A stretch of 64,000 bases of DNA from Siderastrea radians (taxonomy: Eukaryota; Cnidaria; Anthozoa; Scleractinia; Rhizangiidae): contig OZ024890.1 of NCBI GenBank assembly GCA_964017195.1, positions 22,753,201 through 22,817,200 of the forward strand, given 5' to 3'. Below are positions 35,906-47,722 of this stretch, one piece after another; position 1 is the first letter of the stretch; every line of letters begins with the position of its first letter. The position numbers and the translations under genes are program-made. The notes beneath the pieces are model-generated. The model made no database searches. It was not told the DNA's origin and saw nothing but the letters and a program-made list of their open reading frames with translations.

Positions 35906-36584
35906 CACACGTACTGAGATGACTTAAAGCACCTAATTTTTTCCGCTCATTTCATGATTTTGGTTGGAAGTTTTGCATTGTTTACTCTATTGGTCCTTCT
36001 GACAATAGCAACAAAGTCTTACTCGTTCCATTAATTATGAGTTTGATGAGGGATAACAAAATTTGTTTTGCCAAGGCCTTTGAAAAATTGTTAATCTCAG
36101 CAGCGTATGGATCAGTCCGAAGTGTGGCAGCTTTCTTTGACGAGACTGGACTGTGTTGTTGGTAGATAGCGTCCATCATTAGTTGGAGTTTGTTTGTTTC
36201 TGTCTAGAGCTGGATTAATTCTCAATTTGGTTACCAAATGAAGATCTGGATTCTTAGGAATGCTAGTTTCTTCAAAGGTGTCCGGGATTTGTTTCCTTCC
36301 ACGTTGGTATTTCTTTCATGGCCTATTTAAACTTTTAGGGTGGTAATGTGACACCTTTAGCTGCTAGTCCAAGTTGTGTTATCAAGTCAAGACGCTTTTG
36401 TTCCTCTTCTTCTCTGATCTTCAGATGCAACTCATTGCAGTGGCTTTTATGAGAAACATGACAGACTTCTTTTCAGTCAGTGTTTTTTTCTTTTCTTTTT
36501 TCTGTTTTTTCAGTCAGTGTTTTTTCAATTCATGCATGATATGATCACAGTTCTTATTTCTTCTGTTCACATCTTCCCCTACAC

Positions 36585-37801
36585 ACGCAGTCCTGTGGTG
36601 ATGTTCACCTAGAGCTTTATGCTGATGATACTACACTGACGGCATCCGCGGATATCACCAAGTGCGATGGCCTCAGTCTGACTCTTACTAACGCGTTACA
36701 CGAGGTGGAGCATTGGGCAAATGCAAACAAACTCCCGCTCAATGAAAAGAAGACTAAAACCCTGCTCATCACTGGCAAGCGGCTGCATGATAAGCTCGAA
36801 CCCTCTAGTAGAGATCTTGGGGTGCAAACCTCGAGTGGACACTCTCTTCTACAAGAACCCTCGGCCAAAGTTCTTGGTCTAGAGATAGATAGTGAGCTTA
36901 GTTTCTCTACTCATGTTGATAGCATTTGTAAAAAACTAGCTAGTCGGATTGGCATTCTTAACAAGATCAAGATTAATCTTCCTTTAAGCCAGCGCATATT
37001 ATTCTACAATTCAATAATTAGGCCAATTTTTAATTATGTAAATGCCGCATGGCTTGAACGCAGCAGTAAGGAAAATGTAATTAGACTTTTACGCTTGCAG
37101 AAAAGAGCAGCGCGAATCATTTTGGATGCGGGACCATGGTCACCATCAGTCCCTCTTTTTAATAGACTTAAGTGGTTACCTTTTTATCAAGAATGCGAAA
37201 TTGCGAAATGCTCGTTAGCTTTTAAGAGAATAAATAATGAAGTTCCACAATACATATCGGAGAGATTAACTTTAAATAGCGAAAGTCATTCAAGGACAAC
37301 ACGATATTGTAATCTTAATTTTATCTGTCCCCGTTTTAAAAGAAAAACGGAAGGTGGAAGCACATTTAGCGTAACCACGACTACACTTTGGAACTCGCTA
37401 CCTATTACTATCCGGCAAAGCTCATCTGCAATGGCCCTTAGAAATAGTCTTAGGAAACGGTTTTTAGCAGGCCAGAAATTTTTGCGCCACTTTTGTCCAT
37501 AATTTTATTCTTATAATTTTTTATTCTTTTAGTTTATTTGTTTATTCATTTATTTATTTTATTTATTTACTTATTAATTATTTGTTTCTTCATTTACTTA
37601 TTTTTCTTGATTATTTATTTATTTATATTTTTAAATTCTTTCTACTCAGTATTATAAATTGTAATAGTTACGTGTATATATATATGTATTTTTAATATTA
37701 TATAGTTTTAGTACAGAGGGCCACAAGTTTATTAGTATGTATATACTATTATGTGTTTTACCCTCTTTAAATAAAGGCTTACTACTACTACTACTACTAC
37801 A
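36585..37801 (+). mobile_element. 5'-truncated non-LTR retrotransposon (LINE)
   Basis: Begins abruptly inside the reverse-transcriptase palm and runs to the 3' end: stop at 37500-37502, AT-rich 3' UTR, AATAAAGG, then a short ACT repeat tail. Truncation at the 5' end with a simple-repeat tail is typical of target-primed insertion. It lies in intron 1 of locus B, antisense to it. Confidence 0.85.
36590..37502 (+). pseudogene. LINE reverse transcriptase, C-terminal part
   Basis: About 300 codons open from the 5' truncation point. It starts SCGDVHLELYADDTTLTASA and so retains the catalytic YADD box. It continues through the thumb (LGLEIDSELSFSTHVDSICK, and the KLASRIGIL to NYVNAAWL part) and the CR1/L2-type tail (LLRLQKRAARIILDAG, LKWLPFYQECEIAKCS, TLWNSLPITIRQSS). 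There is no stop or frameshift in the retained part, so the insertion is fairly young. The endonuclease and N-terminal palm are absent, so it cannot move by itself. The exact clade (CR1, L2 or relatives) is not resolved. Confidence 0.85.
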
Positions 37802-37882
37802 TACATTCGCGCAAAGGCTTGACACGAGACCCAATTTTCCTTCTCAATCCCTCCACTCTCTGTAGCTGCTGTTTCTTCTTCT

Positions 37883-37946
37883 GCTTCTTCTTCTTCTTCT
37901 TCTTCTTCTTCTTCTTCTTCTTCTTCTTCTTCTTCTTCTTCTTCTT
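37883..37946. repeat. (TTC)n microsatellite
   Basis: About 21 TTC units. Open frames across it on both strands (poly-Glu, poly-Arg, poly-Phe) are artefacts. Confidence 0.95.
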
Positions 37947-38579
37947 TTCTTTGCTTTGTCTTTCTTTTTGTGGCCCTTGTCAATTCTCTTCAGAATTTGA
38001 AGCGTTTCGTGATGAAAACAATTTTGTTTCAACTCCATCAAGGGCGAGCTTTTGCAACTCGAACATTGCCATTTGCATCATTCTTCGGCACTTTCTTGAG
38101 GCTACAGCACTCCAGTACGTCTTTAAAGGAGCCAGCCTCAATCAGTTATTAAGTCTGTTCCTTTTGATTTCTTGAGCTTGATCGCCAAGTTGTATTCATT
38201 TTCAGAGATTTGCCAAGGTTTTCTCTTTGTCCATTCGTCACTTCTGCTACATTTTGTTGACAAGGAAGGGTCGCTTTCTCATAAAATGTTAAGCCGTTTT
38301 TCTTTGAAAGCTATGCGCTTAAAAGTGAGCGTAAGTATACTCTGACGAGCCGTATTAATTTGGCTTGTAACTTTTTCTCAAGTTCGCAACGTTCGCACAA
38401 TTCCGTGTTTTGGATGATTTTTGAATTGAGGTTATGTCATTCGTGATAATTATACCAAATGAAATAGACGGACATTAAGACTTCTCAAATAGTTCTTAAA
38501 TGAAAAATAACAAGTTCAAATATTTTCTTGAGGATTATTTCGAAACTGATATAGACTACGTCAGCCTTCAAAAGAATAC

Positions 38580-38848
38580 CTTTCTTCCATGGCCTTCAGT
38601 CGTTTTTCTACTTCAGCCAGGCTAGGGTTCCCATTATTTTTAACTGCTCTTCGTTCTCGGTGCATCTGTTTTCCAGTAGCTTCAGGGCCATCAGCAGACA
38701 CTCGATTGAAGCTTGCAACTTCTCCTCTACGTAGTCCTTCAGGATTTTCATCAAGGGCAGAAATGTGAACCAGAATGGTACAATACATTACCAACACAGC
38801 CATCAAACGCAGGCCATCGCGAGGATTTTCTGCTGGGGACATTTTCAT
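38580..38848 (-). CDS. collagen locus B, first exon: membrane segment and furin-like site
   Basis: Starts MKMSPAENPRDGLRL. A hydrophobic stretch (about residues 14-31, RLMAVLVMYCTILVHISA) is either a type II anchor or, being short and followed by ALDENP, a signal peptide. RERR at 64-67 (in MHRERRAV) is a furin-type site. It is followed by a helical segment (LAEVEKRLKAMEER) that continues in the 66-base exon. The donor is GTATTC after GAA AG, phase 2. Presumed product: a homotrimeric short collagen inserted in, or secreted through, the membrane, with the collagen and C4 domains releasable by cleavage at RERR (inference). A second ATG two codons on (MSPAEN) is also possible. Confidence 0.78.
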
Positions 38849-41800
38849 AGCGAACTAAGATTGGACTTTCCTTGAATCGCTGGGATTTTAATCTCACGAG
38901 AAGAAAACAATAACAGCCTTCTTTCTCTCCACCAAAAGAAAGTTGTAATACGCAATCGATGTCCAAGGATATTACACTGAGACACATGCGAGAATTTTTT
39001 CGCGTCTGTGACGTAACACTAGCTAGATAGAACAATACCTCATAATTACTTTTACTAAGTAATATTAATCCTTAAAAATATCAAACGCACGCCCATTAAA
39101 ATAAAGATTCAATGATGTCATTTTGTAAAGTCAAACGAAGCAGGGCATTCGAGTATGTTGTTCAGGTTATTCTTTAGAGGAAGATACAGGTATGTTCAAA
39201 GAATCGTATTGGTTAAACATCAGGCGTCAAGTGTCATGAGGCAGGATATGTTTTATTGGTCCATTTCGATCATCAAAGGAGGCAATTAGCTATCGTGAGC
39301 TTCAACAGAGAACACTGCCATGGACAACCAACCGAATGGTCCTCATTTTAGACGTTAATTCGTAACAACACCATACTATTACAGAATTATAAAAGTCTCT
39401 TTATGATTGTGCTTTTGGATGTTAATTAGTTGAAATAAACTGAAACATACTTAATCTTTCAGTAGCTGGTAATAACTATTTGTTTGCTTTCACTGAAAAC
39501 CCAATGCAAGGCCTAATTATATTGACGCCTTCTGTGGGGTGTTTTCATTTCAAGTGCATGTACATCCGAGTTATTTAAATCAAGGCCTAAACCGAAATAA
39601 ATTAGTTCCTAAATTTCTTGATTAAGTTAACGTTTATTATTGTAGTTTGCACTTGAAGTAAATTAATTCAAATAGCTTGTATTTTTTGGGAAGTATTTTC
39701 ATGAAAACAACACATTTTTAGCAGTTACTTTCAATTCTAATCTCACGGAAATATGAAAAAACAACTAACCGTATAACAAGACTGCCAAGTTTACAGTTGT
39801 AATAAGAGCTATACAATAAGCTAATATCTTCAAATACAATAAACCTTACTTGAAAGTTAGCGCACTATTCACCGTGAACATTTCGAAACATTTGTTTACT
39901 TGGATATGGTATTAGCATGAGTCCGAGCCATTCATTTTAAGAATTAGTTCGAAATTACGAAATTGACGTAATCAACTATTTATCTGCCGTTCTAGGAAGC
40001 AGTTGTAACACTCGGTGAACAGTCTGAGCTGAGAATTTTATGGAATAGTCCCAAGATATTTATTAACGCACCCTAAAAATAATCAAAATCAACTTATATA
40101 ACGGCAGAAGCGCGTGAGAAGGTATAAAGGTATGTTTTGTATCCCCGATCGACGGGTAGCTACCATGCGTTGTATCGTAACCATAACAAGCAGTTTAAGT
40201 TGCAGATTTTAAATCTGCTGGCATATCTGCCTGACGTGTTCATCTGTGCACTGTGAATGTAACATGACTGATGGTTTCTCCTTCCCATCCCTGACTTCTT
40301 CGTCTGTTATCCTAAGAAAAAGATAAACTTTCAGTAAGACGTAAAGGGAAAGGACTAAAACCTGGTACAGTTCTATCGGTTCGTGCAGGAATCAATTATA
40401 ATCCACCCTGATTAACAGACACCTGTTCAGTATGAACACCTCGCGCAGATCGACTTTTTCGTATCCGCTCAATTTCCCCATGTTTTTTCTGGCTCTAAAA
40501 TTAAACAGCTTAATTCCCAACGTTATCCTTAACGGCGGTGTTCGATTGTTCTATGATATGGTTTCAGTCGTAACCAAAAAGTTTTTCTATAGCTATTTTT
40601 TTAAATGAAGATTCCATGTGTTTTAAGACAAGCACGTATCATGCTAGCGGAATTTATTATCAAAGATGACGACAGTGTGTCCCGCACGGGTTCATGGAAT
40701 GGCGTTTAAATTCGATGATTAGCTTGCAGTTCTCCGATGGATTTCTCCGGGATTTTCTGAAACCCGAACAAATAAGCAGCAGTACATAAAAAAAATCGCC
40801 TCTCTTAAAGTCAAACTGATGGAGATATTGAACTGCGACGTACAACTGACATATTTTGATCCATCAAATATAAACTGTTTTCATCAAAACATCAAAATGT
40901 ATGCAAATTCTAAGAAATTCCTAGATAAGTAACAGAATATTTAATTTACACACATGTCCTATCAAAACAGATTCGTAACAATGATCAGAGATTAGAGTAA
41001 CCGAAAAGGAGATTTAGAGGCGAGAGAGGAAGTTTTTCAAACGAGACATGTATTTAGCGTTTCCTGAAATTAAACGTGCATTGGTGAAACGTACTATATG
41101 AACTCGGTGCCTCGAGCTCTATCACTGCTTTCTGAGTTCTGGATTAATGTATATATTTAATTCATAGCTTTATGTTTATCTTTCCGCTGGTCATTCCTAC
41201 AGAAAATGAAGAGACTTTTATTATTAGTCAGTGACGGAAGCGTATTTTCATTACGCCGATTAGAAAACCGGCAAATTGCAAGTCTTGATGAATGTTTTCT
41301 CCGAGACATCCCCATTTGAGATTTTTGACAAACAATCGCAAACATCCGGTCTAAACATTTCCATGCATGAGATATTTTTACATAGCCATTAAAAACACGT
41401 AATTTTAGCAGTTCATGTTTCCCTGATTCGTAACAAAAATGATCTAAAATGGAAGAAAAAGAAAAACCGATTTATGTTTAAATTGTTATCAAATACGGTC
41501 GGTCTTTTAATTTTAGAGTGAGCAGATGGGAACCCTAACCCAGCTTAAAACCAAAGCTAAGCTCGGTTTGCTAGTTTCAAAGGAATGTTCATAAGAAAAA
41601 CAAATATGTATAAGTGTGAACCTACAAAACGTAGGTCTTAAAGGTTCACGCACAGTTTTTTATACGAATTGAATCAGATGTCTTGAAATAGTTCATCAAT
41701 GCTAACAAAAAACATTCGTATAAACTTCAGGAGTTAAATTTAGTTATTATAAAAATGATCCCCATGTATAAAATCTTTTATATTTATATGGAAGCGAATT

Positions 41801-42188
41801 GAATTGCAAATACAGCAGCGTGTTGGAGGACGGGAGACTCGTCAAGATTTTTAGTCGCCTAATTAACCGACTCAAGTTTAGATTGCTACGACTACAGCAG
41901 ATCAAATGGATTCCTTACTGATTTAAAGCCTAATTCCCATACTGGAGAATCTACGCATGTAGTTATTCGTCACTGATTCGTGAACTGAACGGCGTTGTCT
42001 GATCAGAATTTATGTTTTTGCCAATGATGGCAAATAGTTAACGTTTTCTTATTGTAATTCATCCTGAGTACTTAAAGCCCGTGCACCTCTGGGGCAACGG
42101 TTCTTGTGTTAGGGTACAACTCCTAATTCCTTTTTACTGTCAAAGCTAGGAACTTTTAATGATAAGAACTTAACACAGTAACATAATC
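38849..42188. other. gene-free stretch
   Basis: 3.3 kb of AT-rich DNA with no supported exon, RNA gene or strong repeat. Confidence 0.45.
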
Positions 42189-42194
42189 ACTTAC

Positions 42195-42502
42195 GTTCGT
42201 GGTCGTCAAGTTCCATCTTGCTCTCCAGTTTTGTAAATTTTTAACCAAACTCGCCGGTTGGTTAAAATATGTCTCGAACTGGACGAGTCCTGTAAAGCTG
42301 TAGGAATCTCTGTGGACTGCAAGTCTACTCCTTCGCTGCTCCCTGGAAATATCTTTTGCTCGAGCTTGCTAATTCTGTCGTTCACGTTCAGATAAATAAA
42401 CACGATCCCAAGTAGAAATCCAACGATACAAAATATAAACAACAGTAACAAAGCCAAACGAGACACACGATCATCAAACCGTTTTCCTGAAACCGTTCGC
42501 AT
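42195..42502 (-). pseudogene. orphan N-terminal exon of a collagen-family gene
   Basis: Encodes MRTVSGKRFDDRVSRLA, then a strong hydrophobic helix (LLLLFIFCIVGFLLGIVFIY), a heptad stretch (VNDRISKLEQKIF) and a dibasic site (LTNRR). This is the same order as the first exons of loci A-D. After RRVWLK the frame stops, but one base over it continues KFTKLESKMELDDHE to a consensus donor GTAAGT at 42194. So either a one-base shift has occurred in an A-run, or the exon is shorter than I think. No collagen or C4 exon lies between here and locus B. The predicted end phase (1) would fit the collagen exon at 34433. It may be an alternative first exon of locus B, or the relic of a lost copy. Confidence 0.6.
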
Positions 42503-42682
42503 CCTTTTCCGGTCCAGAGATTAATGGAAGTATTGTGCTCGTGCTAACACAACTACATATCGCGGGTGCAAAGTATTTATGCAAAAATTTCTCCAGACAT
42601 GTTAACTACTTGACATCTACAGTTGTTTTTATTTACTTTTTTAGCCAATGCAAACAGACTTTCCTGACCCTCAACTTAGTAG

Positions 42683-42712
42683 CGGGGGGGGGGGGGGGGG
42701 CGGAGGGGGTGG
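42683..42712. repeat. G homopolymer-rich tract
   Basis: A run of about 18 G, then CGGAGGGGG. Possible G-quadruplex. Length is uncertain in any assembly. Confidence 0.8.
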
Positions 42713-42999
42713 AAAATGGTGGATGTTACCCCCCATAAGGTTTTTCTTAAGTTTTTCCGTGGAGATTTATCAACTGCACCTACCGTTTTCAGTGGCTGTG
42801 CGCAATTCCTTAGACGCATTTGGCCACAAGCTTGAGATAATTGGTTGCTATGGTTACGATATGTGACGTCATAAGTAGCGTTTTTGAAGAAAAAGTGTGT
42901 TTTTAACCTTCCTTTTAGATTGGACAAGTACACAATGTTGACAAAAGTAAGCAGCGAAGTGTTTAATTACGACTTATTCTACATGTCCAGCATAAAAAA

Positions 43000-44640
43000 A
43001 TTTCAATTTCCACCATTTTTGGATAATTTCTAATTTGGGGTAAAATCCAAGACGGCGGCCACTTCAGTGATTTCACAGGCTTCAGCAGCGCGGCAACCCA
43101 TAACATATACCTCAACTGGTAGAGCACATCACAGCCTTTCTACTAAAGGTAAAATCTTTTCGATAGATTGTAACACGACAAAAACCCAGGGGGTACATCA
43201 ATTCCCGCCTTTGTACCACGGTGGGGTGTGACTTTACTTTGTATCCAAAGTGTTATATACCGAGAGTAAAAACCCTGGATATCCGCAAGCGTGCTTTGAT
43301 TGGCTCCTTGTTAACAGGCTCATATCCTGCAAGTACAGAAACCGCACGAGGTTTCTTTTATCAAAAAAAGGTTAACGAAAGAATTGTTTCAATCATGTGC
43401 GACTCAGTTTCGTGGAAAACGTTTTAATTATTCAGCGGTTTTTACTGCACCAACTTGTCACTTCCTCCTCCTCTTCTCCTTATTTACCCCCAGAAAGAGA
43501 GGAAATGTTATAACGGTAACTCAAATTTATTTTCAATTCTGGAAAACGTAAATATGAATCACAAAATATTAAATTACAATTAAATTGCTGGAAATTGAAT
43601 AACTCGGCTACTTTTAATAAACCGGTTGAACTCAAGTCGTTAACTAATTTTCAGAACATATTTTGTCCAATACCTATTTCAAATATTAGGGGCCTCCTTC
43701 ACCGGTATTATATCCCAAATAAACGTAAAAAATGAAAAAGCAGTCATCAAGAATATACGAGCAAATAATGAGGCTGTGACTAAAATCATAAAACAATAAT
43801 AATATTGTTAAAAAGTACAATACGTTTTCCAGACTGAAGGGTTTGTAACACAGTATGTAGGATCAGGAGTCATAAGGTTGGATCGGAAATTTTAAGCGGT
43901 CAGATTACATTAGGTATCACAGGCCACGGAATCAGTCCAAGACCAGATTAGGAATCGGCCCCGCTATGATGTAGACTGTGTTATGCACAATAGCCAATGA
44001 AACGCCTCAACAGTTTGGAGATCAAACTTTTGGATGCAAAATAAGGAGAGAGTGAAAAACTACAATTGATGACCCTGTGATTTATTGAGATTGGTTGAAT
44101 TTAAAATGTTAAATTGGAGCTCCCAGATTTTATTCAAGGAAATACGGTGTAGGATATATGGTTAGAGCTAACACAGTGCATCGAAACTTTCCTCGTACTG
44201 ACAGCTGACAGTTCCCAATACAGGGGTGAGTCATAACAATCTTTATGCGTTGAGTTCACTTCTGTAAGAATCTTCTTCAACATCACTCCCTTCCACGAAG
44301 TATTTCTAATGAAACAGAACAATTAAAGTGAACATTACGAGTCAAGGCTTGATGACTGCTTATAAATTGTTAGTAGGAATTACATTTAAAAACCAATGGG
44401 AAGATCACAAGAAATAATGAAGTTTTTGGATGCATGTTCTGTTATACCACCAAGAAGTTCGCCGATGCCATTTCAAATCTATAATAGGTAGTATTTACAT
44501 CTCAAAGTCCTCTCTATTATGAATGAAAAATTAATGCTTGATGCGTTCTTGATAGTAAAATGTCTTAATGCCCGAGGTATCACTTACTCTATATCTGCAA
44601 CTGATATAACACTTTACCTTTAGTTGTGGAGTGTAGTTTC
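43000..44640. other. gene-free stretch downstream of collagen locus C
   Basis: No C4-type domain is found where locus C would need one. No other gene seen. Confidence 0.5.
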
Positions 44641-44644
44641 TAAC

Positions 44645-44689
44645 CAGAAGGACCCTGCGGTCCTGCACTTCCAGTCTTGCCAACTTGTC
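44645..44689 (-). pseudogene. collagen locus C, truncated collagen exon
   Basis: 45 bases encoding GQVGKTGSAGPQGPSG. It aligns with the start of the 150-base exon of locus A but breaks off before EKGPEG. Beyond GPSG the frame meets TAG. GTTAGA could act as a donor, but no downstream exon exists. The WGRTNC part and the C4 domain are missing. Confidence 0.7.
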
Positions 44690-45056
44690 CTATGGGCACG
44701 CACGTTTAAAATCATTTCTGAGAATAACAAAATGTGATTATAAGACGATTTTCGCAGGTACTGTAATTAATGAACCGCAATCAGTATCACGGTACGATGT
44801 GATTTTTTGTCGCAAACAGTATCACAGACATTTTTACCATTTAGTTTTCGGCTCTCTAAATTCAAAAGAAGTTGGTAAAGCCCAAAATGCAAGAAGAAGA
44901 TAACAAGGAAATAGAAAGATGCAAGGGGGACACACTGAAGGGAATTGTTGGCAATGCAACTTGGCCTCGTTTAGTCAATTTTTGACAAAAAGGATCAAAA
45001 ACTACTTAAGGTTTTACTATCGTAAACTAAGCTGGCAGCAAAGAAATATACCGTAC

Positions 45057-45119
45057 CTCTGGGTCCCGTAAGTCCTCGAGGTCCCTGGGGACCTTCTCGG
45101 CCGTCCCTACCGTCCCTAC
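45057..45119 (-). CDS. collagen locus C, 63-base collagen exon (c)
   Basis: Seven Gly-X-Y triplets: GRDGRDGREGPQGPRGLTG, then PRG. Phase 1 at both ends, acceptor ..TTATAG, donor GTACGG. A near-identical exon is at 62833-62895 in locus E. Confidence 0.8.
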
Positions 45120-45290
45120 CTATAAATAATAATAAAAGGAACGAAAAGACAATTATTGTACTATTAAATAAGGTGGTGTAAGTACATTATGTTTGCTTAG
45201 CAGCTGTCTTGGTTATCACCCACTGTAAAATACAATGAATTGAACTAATGGCACGTGAACTAATGGCACAACCCAACAAAATCAACTTAC

Positions 45291-45353
45291 CAGGCGGGCC
45301 TGGTTGCCCAGCTGACCCTGGAGGCCCTGGTCTTCCATCTCTACCATCTCGAC
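45291..45353 (-). CDS. collagen locus C, 63-base collagen exon (b)
   Basis: GRDGRDGRPGPPGSAGQPG, then PPG. Phase 1 at both ends, with consensus GTAAGT donor and TTATTTCAG acceptor. Confidence 0.82.
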
Positions 45354-45739
45354 CTGAAATAACGAGCAAAACTATACTTTGAACTGTAGTCTCAAGAAAT
45401 AGGCCAATATCTTTAAGGCGTGACCACTCAATTTTATCAATAAGGGGCTACTGCACTCTTTTTTAGCGATTTAGATGGCTTCGCAACGAGTTAAATTTTA
45501 ACAATTTTTTGTATCTTTTGAAGAATTCGTCAATTTTAGTGAATTGAATAGAGTGCGTTCGCAACGGCCATGCTGGAGGAGGAAAACAATGAAATTCATT
45601 TCCATTGGGAAAACAATTTAAATTTATATTTTTGCAAATAGCTTTTATTGTTTTGCTCCTCCAACATGGCCACCGTGAACACACTTTATTGAACTAATGG
45701 CACGTGAACTAATGGCACGACCCAACACAATAAACTTTC

Positions 45740-45802
45740 CTGGCAGGCCTGGTTGCCCAACTGGCCCAGGAGGCCCTGGTCTCCCATCTCTACCATCTCG
45801 AC
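45740..45802 (-). pseudogene. collagen locus C, 63-base collagen exon (a), donor lost
   Basis: GRDGRDGRPGPPGPVGQPG, then LPG, same size and phase as exon b. The donor reads GAAAGT where the copies have GTAAGT (45739-45738), so it should not splice normally. Confidence 0.75.
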
Positions 45803-46514
45803 CTGAAATAACGAACAAAACTATACTGTGAACTGTAGTCTCAACAAATAGGCCAATATAATTAAGGCGTGACCACTCAATTTTATTTATACGCGACTAC
45901 TATACTCTTTTTTTTAGCCATGTAGATGGCTCTGTAACGAGTAAAATTTTAACAGTTTTTATCTTTTAAACAAATCGTCAAATTTAGCAAGTAGCTTATC
46001 TAGCAAACTTAAATCATGTAGCTAAAATCACAAAATTAATGAAGTTGTACCGTCGCTAGAAATAGTAAACTTTCGGTATAAAGAGAAATAGATAACAAAC
46101 TTACATGGCCAAGAGGTCTACCACGGCACAAATGACGCGGAAAATAAGTGACTTGACGTTTTTATCCACACAGAAAGAGTACTATAACTTATGATCCAAC
46201 TGTATCAGTTATTAGCTAGTTCTTGCAGAAAGCGCACGAAACGAGTACAAATATCACATGATATTGTACAGTTGGTTACTGTACAGTACCGTGCGCGCAC
46301 TCATCCAGTTACACTTGAAGTTTTCTTTCAAGTTACCGAAAAAGGTTGAAAAAGGTTAAGTTGGACAATACTCGTTGTTTGTGTTTTGACTCGCCCTGCG
46401 GCCTCGTCAAAATACAGAACAAATCGTAAAAATATACGGCGATACTTCACACCGAAACATCTAATAAGATATACTTACTTATCGATAACAATCCGCTACT
46501 TTAATTTTACTCAC

Positions 46515-46573
46515 CTCGCAAAAACGTTTTCAAGAGCAATTCGTCTGCAAAAGTTTTGTTACATTGGCGTATC
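46515..46573 (-). CDS. collagen locus C, 59-base linker exon
   Basis: Between acceptor ..TTCTTCAG and donor GTGAGT, phase 2 in and 1 out. It encodes (R)IRQCNKTFADELLLKTFL, then R. It bridges the membrane-anchor exon to the collagen exons. The Cys could link chains. The copy in locus D has a stop in it. Confidence 0.75.
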
Positions 46574-46732
46574 CTGAAGAAAAAAGAAAGCTTTTCCATC
46601 CTATTTCCGCCATTTAGAGACTATGGTAGGGTAGGTGGGTAAAGTCGCACACTAGCCAAGGAGCCCCACACGGCCGGAGCTTAACCCAGTTTCTGTAGCA
46701 TGAAGCAACTGAGAGTATTCAGTAGTAACCCC

Positions 46733-46975
46733 CTGGATGGGATGCTAGTCCATCGTAGGGCTTACCCCTTAGCAGTATGTCACCAGCTCCCATTTATACA
46801 CCTGGGTGGAGAGAGACAATGTCAACCTGGGACAATGTCAACCTTGGGAACGAGGTTGAGACAATGTGGGGTCAAGTTTCTTGTCTAAGGAAACAACACG
46901 ATGGGATGGACTGGACTTCGAACCACCGACATGAAGTTCAATGCGGTAACCACTACACCACCGCGCCCCCACAAT
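46733..46975 (-). repeat. tRNA-derived SINE
   Basis: On the minus strand the element starts GGGGGCGCGGTGGTGTAGTG, with an A-box-like GGTGTAGTGGTTA and a B box GGTTCGAAGTCC about 35 bases on, as in a tRNA. A non-tRNA body follows, including TGTTTCCTTAGACAAGAAAC and ATGGACTAGCATCCC. The stems are imperfect, so it is not a tRNA gene. A body-only copy is at 23815-23965. It lies in intron 1 of locus C. Confidence 0.78.
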
Positions 46976-47722
46976 TAAGAGGCCACATTCACCGGCACTG
47001 CTTTGATAAGAGTTTTACGTGCCTGAAGGTCAAAAAGGTTAATATTTTAATCAGCGAGAATAATGAAAATCTCATCCGCAAATAAATTTATAGATAACGA
47101 AGTTTTGAGCATAGACCTTTCCTGTGTAAAATTTAATGTGATCAAACATTTTTATGAGCCTTGGTTATGCTGCCGTCAAGTTTCCCTTAGTAGCTGTTTG
47201 AGTCCTGTTAAATTTACACCTACATACCCAACAGCGTTAGTTGTTGGTGGAATCGAACCCACGCACGTACTGCAAAGGGAATAGGGCTTCTCGCGGATGA
47301 GTAGCGCTTAGGCACAGTTTTTCGTGTCTCCTTCGCGCGAGCACGAATTAATGCTGCCATGCATGCAGACTCTCTGAGCCAAATTTGGGTCTTTATGTAC
47401 GGAGTTTTCTTTTTTCGGTTTCTTTTGTTGCATTAATCGCTTAAAAGGTCGTCGCACTCTTGCTGCTAGTACAAAAAGTAATAAAAACAAACAGACAAAT
47501 TGTTAATGACTGTTATCACGAAAGAGTGTAAGCTGAGAGACAGTAAAAAACAGAATGCCAAATCTGCACTAGGGAGGCATTCTAATCTATGGGCCCAAAA
47601 TCCTGACTCAGCGCTCATCCTCTAACCCCTCCAATCCCCCAATAAATCCCTAATAGACACATGCACCCTTCTGTGACTTTGTTTAGGTTATCTTTTTGAC
47701 TTGAAGGTTAGAGCATCGTTAG

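Noticed and set aside
37732..38041. Open frames rich in Glu, Arg or Phe
   Set aside because: Translations of the TTC microsatellite on both strands.
43108..43160. tRNA-like A box (CTCAACTGGTAGAGCA)
   Set aside because: No B box at the right distance and no acceptor stem. Probably a decayed tRNA or SINE trace.
46908..46975. tRNA gene on the minus strand
   Set aside because: Same reasoning: tRNA-like head of a SINE with poor stems.
47236..47262. B-box-like GGTTCGATTCC on the minus strand
   Set aside because: No paired A box or stems. The homologous site in the duplicate (about 54150) has lost it without consequence.
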